Origin: Saprospiraceae bacterium
GTDB taxonomy: Bacteria > Bacteroidota > Bacteroidia > Chitinophagales > Saprospiraceae
Assembly (NCBI GenBank): GCA_020630955.1
Contig: JAHDIE010000001.1
Location: 1-64,000, forward strand
Direction of reading: 5' to 3'
DNA: 64,000 nucleotides
This document shows, piece after piece, positions 61,238 to 64,000 of this stretch (the first letter of the stretch is position 1; every line of letters starts with the position of its first letter). The notes beneath the pieces are model-generated. The model did no database searches and was not told the origin of the DNA. It saw only the letters and a list, made by a program, of their open reading frames with translations. The translations under genes and the position numbers were made by a program.

Positions 61238-64000
61238 GTGCAATAAATTACAATGAGATAGACAAGAAGTGGAAAGACTTCTGGGACAAAAATCAAACAT
61301 ACAAAGTTGAAGACATTTCAGACAAACCCAAGTATTATGTGCTTGACATGTTTCCATATCCTTCAGGTTCTGGATTACATGTTGGGCATCCACTAGGTTA
61401 CATCGCTTCCGATATATTTTCTAGATATAAAAGGATGAAAGGATTTAATGTTTTACATCCCATGGGCTTTGATGCATTTGGCCTACCCGCAGAAGAATAT
61501 GCAATTCAAAAAGGAGTTCATCCGGCAGATTCTACCGCCATTAATGTTAAAAGATATCGCGAACAATTAGATAGTCTTGGATTTTCTTTTGATTGGACTC
61601 GGCAAGTAAATACTAGTGATCCCAAATATTACAAGTGGACTCAATGGATATTTACAGAACTCTACAATCATTATTTTGATACACAAATACAAAAAGCAAG
61701 GCCTATTGAGGAATTGGCTCAACAATTTGCCTTAAGCGGAAACGAATCCGTAACTGCTGCCAATAGCCAGGAAGAAAATTTTAGCGCTGACCAATGGAGG
61801 TCAATGTCCGAAGTTGAACAATCTGAGATATTGATGAATTACAGATTGGCATATCGTAAAACAGGTTATGTCAACTGGTGCGAAGCCTTAGGCACTGTAT
61901 TAGCTAATGATCAAATAAAAGAAGGGCTATCGGTAAGAGGGGGACACCCGGTTACGCAAAAGGCCATGAATCAATGGTACCTTAGAATCACAGCATACGC
62001 CGAAAGAATGCTCAATGATCTCGACGGAATTGCATGGAGTGACGCCTTAAAGACCATCCAAAAAAATTGGATTGGACGATCCGAAGGTGCCAGTATCGAA
62101 TTTGTAGTAGAAGGTTCAGAAGAAAAAATTGAAGTATTTACAACCAGACCAGATACAATCTTTGGTGCCACTTACATGGTTTTGGCTCCATTGCACGAAT
62201 TGGTTGAAAAACTGACAACAAGCGATCAAAAAGAAGAGGTCGATGAGTATGTTAAATATGTAAAGGCCAAATCCGAAATTCAACGAATGGCGGAAAAAGA
62301 ATCAACCGGTAAGTTTATCGGATCCTATGCTATCAATCCTTTCACCAATGAAAAGATACCAATCTGGATAGGTGAATATGTCTTAAAGGATTATGGAACA
62401 GGAGCTATCATGGCCGTACCCTCTGATGACGAAAGAGACAATGCTTTTGCTAAGAAATTTGGGCTACCAATTATACAAGTAATTGATAAAAGTGAATACC
62501 CTGAAGCTGATATGTCTGACAAGGTAGGAAAGATGATCAATTCAGGATTTATGAATGGCATGGAAGCAAAAGATGCCATAAAAGCTGCTTGCAAAAAAGT
62601 TGAAGAACTTGGTATTGGGCAAGCGCGTGTAAATTACAAAATGAGAGATGCCAACTTTAGTAGACAAAGATATTGGGGTGAACCATTTCCAATAGAATAC
62701 AATAGCAATGGAATTCCTTTGGCATTGAGCTTAGAAGAACTCCCACTAGAACTTCCTCATACTGAAGATTTCAAACCTGGTGCAGCTGGCAAATCTCCAT
62801 TGGCCAGAATCGAAAACTGGATGAATACTCCTGAAGGAAAAACAAGGGAGACAGATGTTATGCCTGGAGTTGCAGGTTCCTCTTGGTATTACCTGAGATA
62901 CATGGACCCACACAATGAAGATGCATTTGTCAGTCCTGAAAAGGTTAATTATTGGAGAGATGTAGATCTCTATGTAGGTGGTTCAGAGCATGCCGTAGCA
63001 CATTTGATGTATGCTCGATTTTGGCATAAATTCTTATTCGATAAAGGACGAGTTCCAACAAATGAACCTTTCAAAAAATTGATCAACCAAGGAATGATAC
63101 AAGGGGTAATAGAATTTGTATACCTCTTGAAAGAAAAAGAAAATGGTCATTCAAAATTTATTTGTACCAAGCTTGCTAAGGAAATGAATATTAGCATGGA
63201 CGAGCTTGCAAAGATTCCAATTCTTATAGATTATGTAAAAGATTATGGTTCTGAAAAATCATATCTAAATATGGAAAGTATTAAGAATTTCATCAACTAC
63301 TACCCTTCTTACAAAGATGCCATTTTTGAATGTGGAGCTGGAACCTTTCATCAAGGCAATTTTACGCCCAAAGGAGATGGAACCGAAACTCATCTATTCA
63401 CACATTCAGAGGTAGGAAAAATGTCTAAATCCAAATTGAATGTAATCAATCCTGACGATATTATTGGGCAATATGGAACCGATTGTTTTAGGATGTATGA
63501 AATGTTCTTAGGACCCATCGAACAATCAAAACCTTGGGACACCAATGGGATAGAAGGCGTTTCAAAATTCCTTAAGAAATTTAGCTCATTGTATGTAGGA
63601 GAAAATGGAGAATGGCTAATTAATGATGAAACTGCACCAAAAGAGGCTCATAAAATCCTGAATAAAACCATTCAAAAAATAGAGAAAGACATACTTGCCT
63701 TTTCTATGAATACAGCAATAAGTGCCTTCATGATTTGTGTCAATGATTTGAAGAAATTAAAAGTACACAATAGAGAAATCCTTCAACCATTATTGCATTT
63801 AATGGCTCCTTTTGCACCTTTTATTACAGACGAATTGAACGAAAGAATGGGTGGCAAAGGATCGATACACCATGAAGCTTTTCCAGTTGTTAATGAGGAA
63901 CATCTTAAAGAAGACAGCTTTACTTATCCAATATGCGTGATGGGAAAAAAACGAGCAACACTTGAGATGCCTTCAGATGCTTCTAAAGAGGAAATAGAGA
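61234..64000 (+). CDS. leuS: leucyl-tRNA synthetase LeuS (5' part, runs off the window)
   Basis: Class I synthetase charging tRNA-Leu. The start MSAINYNEIDKKWKDFW is followed by the HIGH-type motif HVGH (49-52), an editing (CP1) domain with FTTRPDTIFGATY and GTGAIMAVPSDDERD, the tail-binding GVAGSSWYYLRYMDP, and KMSKS at 729-733. A stretch of about 90 residues before KMSKS is rich in Lys/Tyr and is an insertion relative to E. coli; similar insertions occur in Bacteroidota LeuRS. The frame stays open for 922 codons to the window edge. The start is set by the ATGA overlap with the preceding lipoprotein gene. Confidence 0.96.
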   Translation, partial: MSAINYNEIDKKWKDFWDKNQTYKVEDISDKPKYYVLDMFPYPSGSGLHVGHPLGYIASDIFSRYKRMKGFNVLHPMGFDAFGLPAEEYAIQKGVHPADSTAINVKRYREQLDSLGFSFDWTRQVNTSDPKYYKWTQWIFTELYNHYFDTQIQKARPIEELAQQFALSGNESVTAANSQEENFSADQWRSMSEVEQSEILMNYRLAYRKTGYVNWCEALGTVLANDQIKEGLSVRGGHPVTQKAMNQWYLRITAYAERMLNDLDGIAWSDALKTIQKNWIGRSEGASIEFVVEGSEEKIEVFTTRPDTIFGATYMVLAPLHELVEKLTTSDQKEEVDEYVKYVKAKSEIQRMAEKESTGKFIGSYAINPFTNEKIPIWIGEYVLKDYGTGAIMAVPSDDERDNAFAKKFGLPIIQVIDKSEYPEADMSDKVGKMINSGFMNGMEAKDAIKAACKKVEELGIGQARVNYKMRDANFSRQRYWGEPFPIEYNSNGIPLALSLEELPLELPHTEDFKPGAAGKSPLARIENWMNTPEGKTRETDVMPGVAGSSWYYLRYMDPHNEDAFVSPEKVNYWRDVDLYVGGSEHAVAHLMYARFWHKFLFDKGRVPTNEPFKKLINQGMIQGVIEFVYLLKEKENGHSKFICTKLAKEMNISMDELAKIPILIDYVKDYGSEKSYLNMESIKNFINYYPSYKDAIFECGAGTFHQGNFTPKGDGTETHLFTHSEVGKMSKSKLNVINPDDIIGQYGTDCFRMYEMFLGPIEQSKPWDTNGIEGVSKFLKKFSSLYVGENGEWLINDETAPKEAHKILNKTIQKIEKDILAFSMNTAISAFMICVNDLKKLKVHNREILQPLLHLMAPFAPFITDELNERMGGKGSIHHEAFPVVNEEHLKEDSFTYPICVMGKKRATLEMPSDASKEEIE

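Noticed and set aside
1..64000. Mobile elements, CRISPR arrays, tRNA or rRNA genes
   Set aside because: I saw no transposase, integrase, repeat-spacer pattern, CCA-ended cloverleaf sequence or rRNA-like stretch in any gap.

Overview
The window reads as a 64-kb piece of a low-GC Bacteroidota chromosome, probably of the Saprospiria/Chitinophagia side of the phylum (the class is inference). The evidence for the phylum is the TAnnTTTG type of -7 promoter element in front of many genes, the gldA-gldF-gldG set, DUF3098 beside uppP and truB, the FtsZ C-terminus ending in NSFLHDNVD, TonB-dependent receptors, and many small lipoproteins with a Cys lipobox. Almost every gene is a recognisable chromosomal gene. 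I see no phage, plasmid, insertion sequence, CRISPR array, rRNA or tRNA.

Layout. (1) 1-426 is non-coding apart from the terminator of the dcw operon. (2) 427-15751, minus strand: a complete, tightly packed division and cell-wall (dcw) cluster transcribed mraZ-rsmH-ftsL-ftsI-murE-mraY-murD-ftsW-murG-murC-ftsQ-ftsA-ftsZ. It starts with a promoter overlapped by three MraZ boxes and ends in a strong hairpin terminator; murF and ddl are absent from it. (3) 15752-16485: an AT-rich gene-free gap with a perfect 16-bp palindrome. (4) 16486-19601, minus strand: an envelope signalling module of an ECF sigma factor, a protein with an anti-sigma-like N-terminus, one inner-membrane helix and an outer-membrane-barrel-like C-terminus, and a separately terminated lipoprotein with two RskA-like repeats. 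(5) 19717-33475: mixed metabolic and envelope genes, namely polyprenol-phosphate glycosyltransferase, fused alpha/beta 2-oxoacid dehydrogenase E1, DUF1573 protein, hydrolases, FAD oxidoreductase, AspT-like transporter, kdsA, sulfotransferase, GNAT and a TonB-dependent receptor. (6) 33644-39310, plus strand: yidC, gpsA, a coiled-coil protein, a membrane-tethered PspA/ESCRT-III-like protein and an ApbE lipoprotein. (7) 39315-45992: an outer-membrane barrel, an aspartate racemase with a lipoprotein signal, a lipoprotein sulfatase, a Cys/His-rich secreted protein and a large TonB-dependent receptor. (8) 46010-53575, minus strand: DUF3098-uppP-truB-gldA-gldF-gldG joined by 1-4 base overlaps, then an M1 peptidase and a DUF1801 protein. 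(9) 53774-64000, plus strand: secreted and lipid-related genes, an S74-chaperone surface protein, a GAF histidine kinase, a YD-repeat-like lipoprotein and the 5' part of leuS, which runs off the window.

Functionally the window is dominated by envelope construction: peptidoglycan precursor synthesis of the meso-diaminopimelate type (MurE carries DNPR), the divisome, recycling of undecaprenyl carrier (UppP), LPS Kdo synthesis (KdsA), membrane protein insertion (YidC), phospholipid precursor (GpsA), and surface or secreted proteins. The less ordinary items are the sigma/barrel/RskA-like module, the PspA-like pair, the lipoprotein racemase, the MraZ operator, the hairpin between murE and mraY, and a divergent kdsA/sulfotransferase pair whose -7 elements lie four bases from the start codons.
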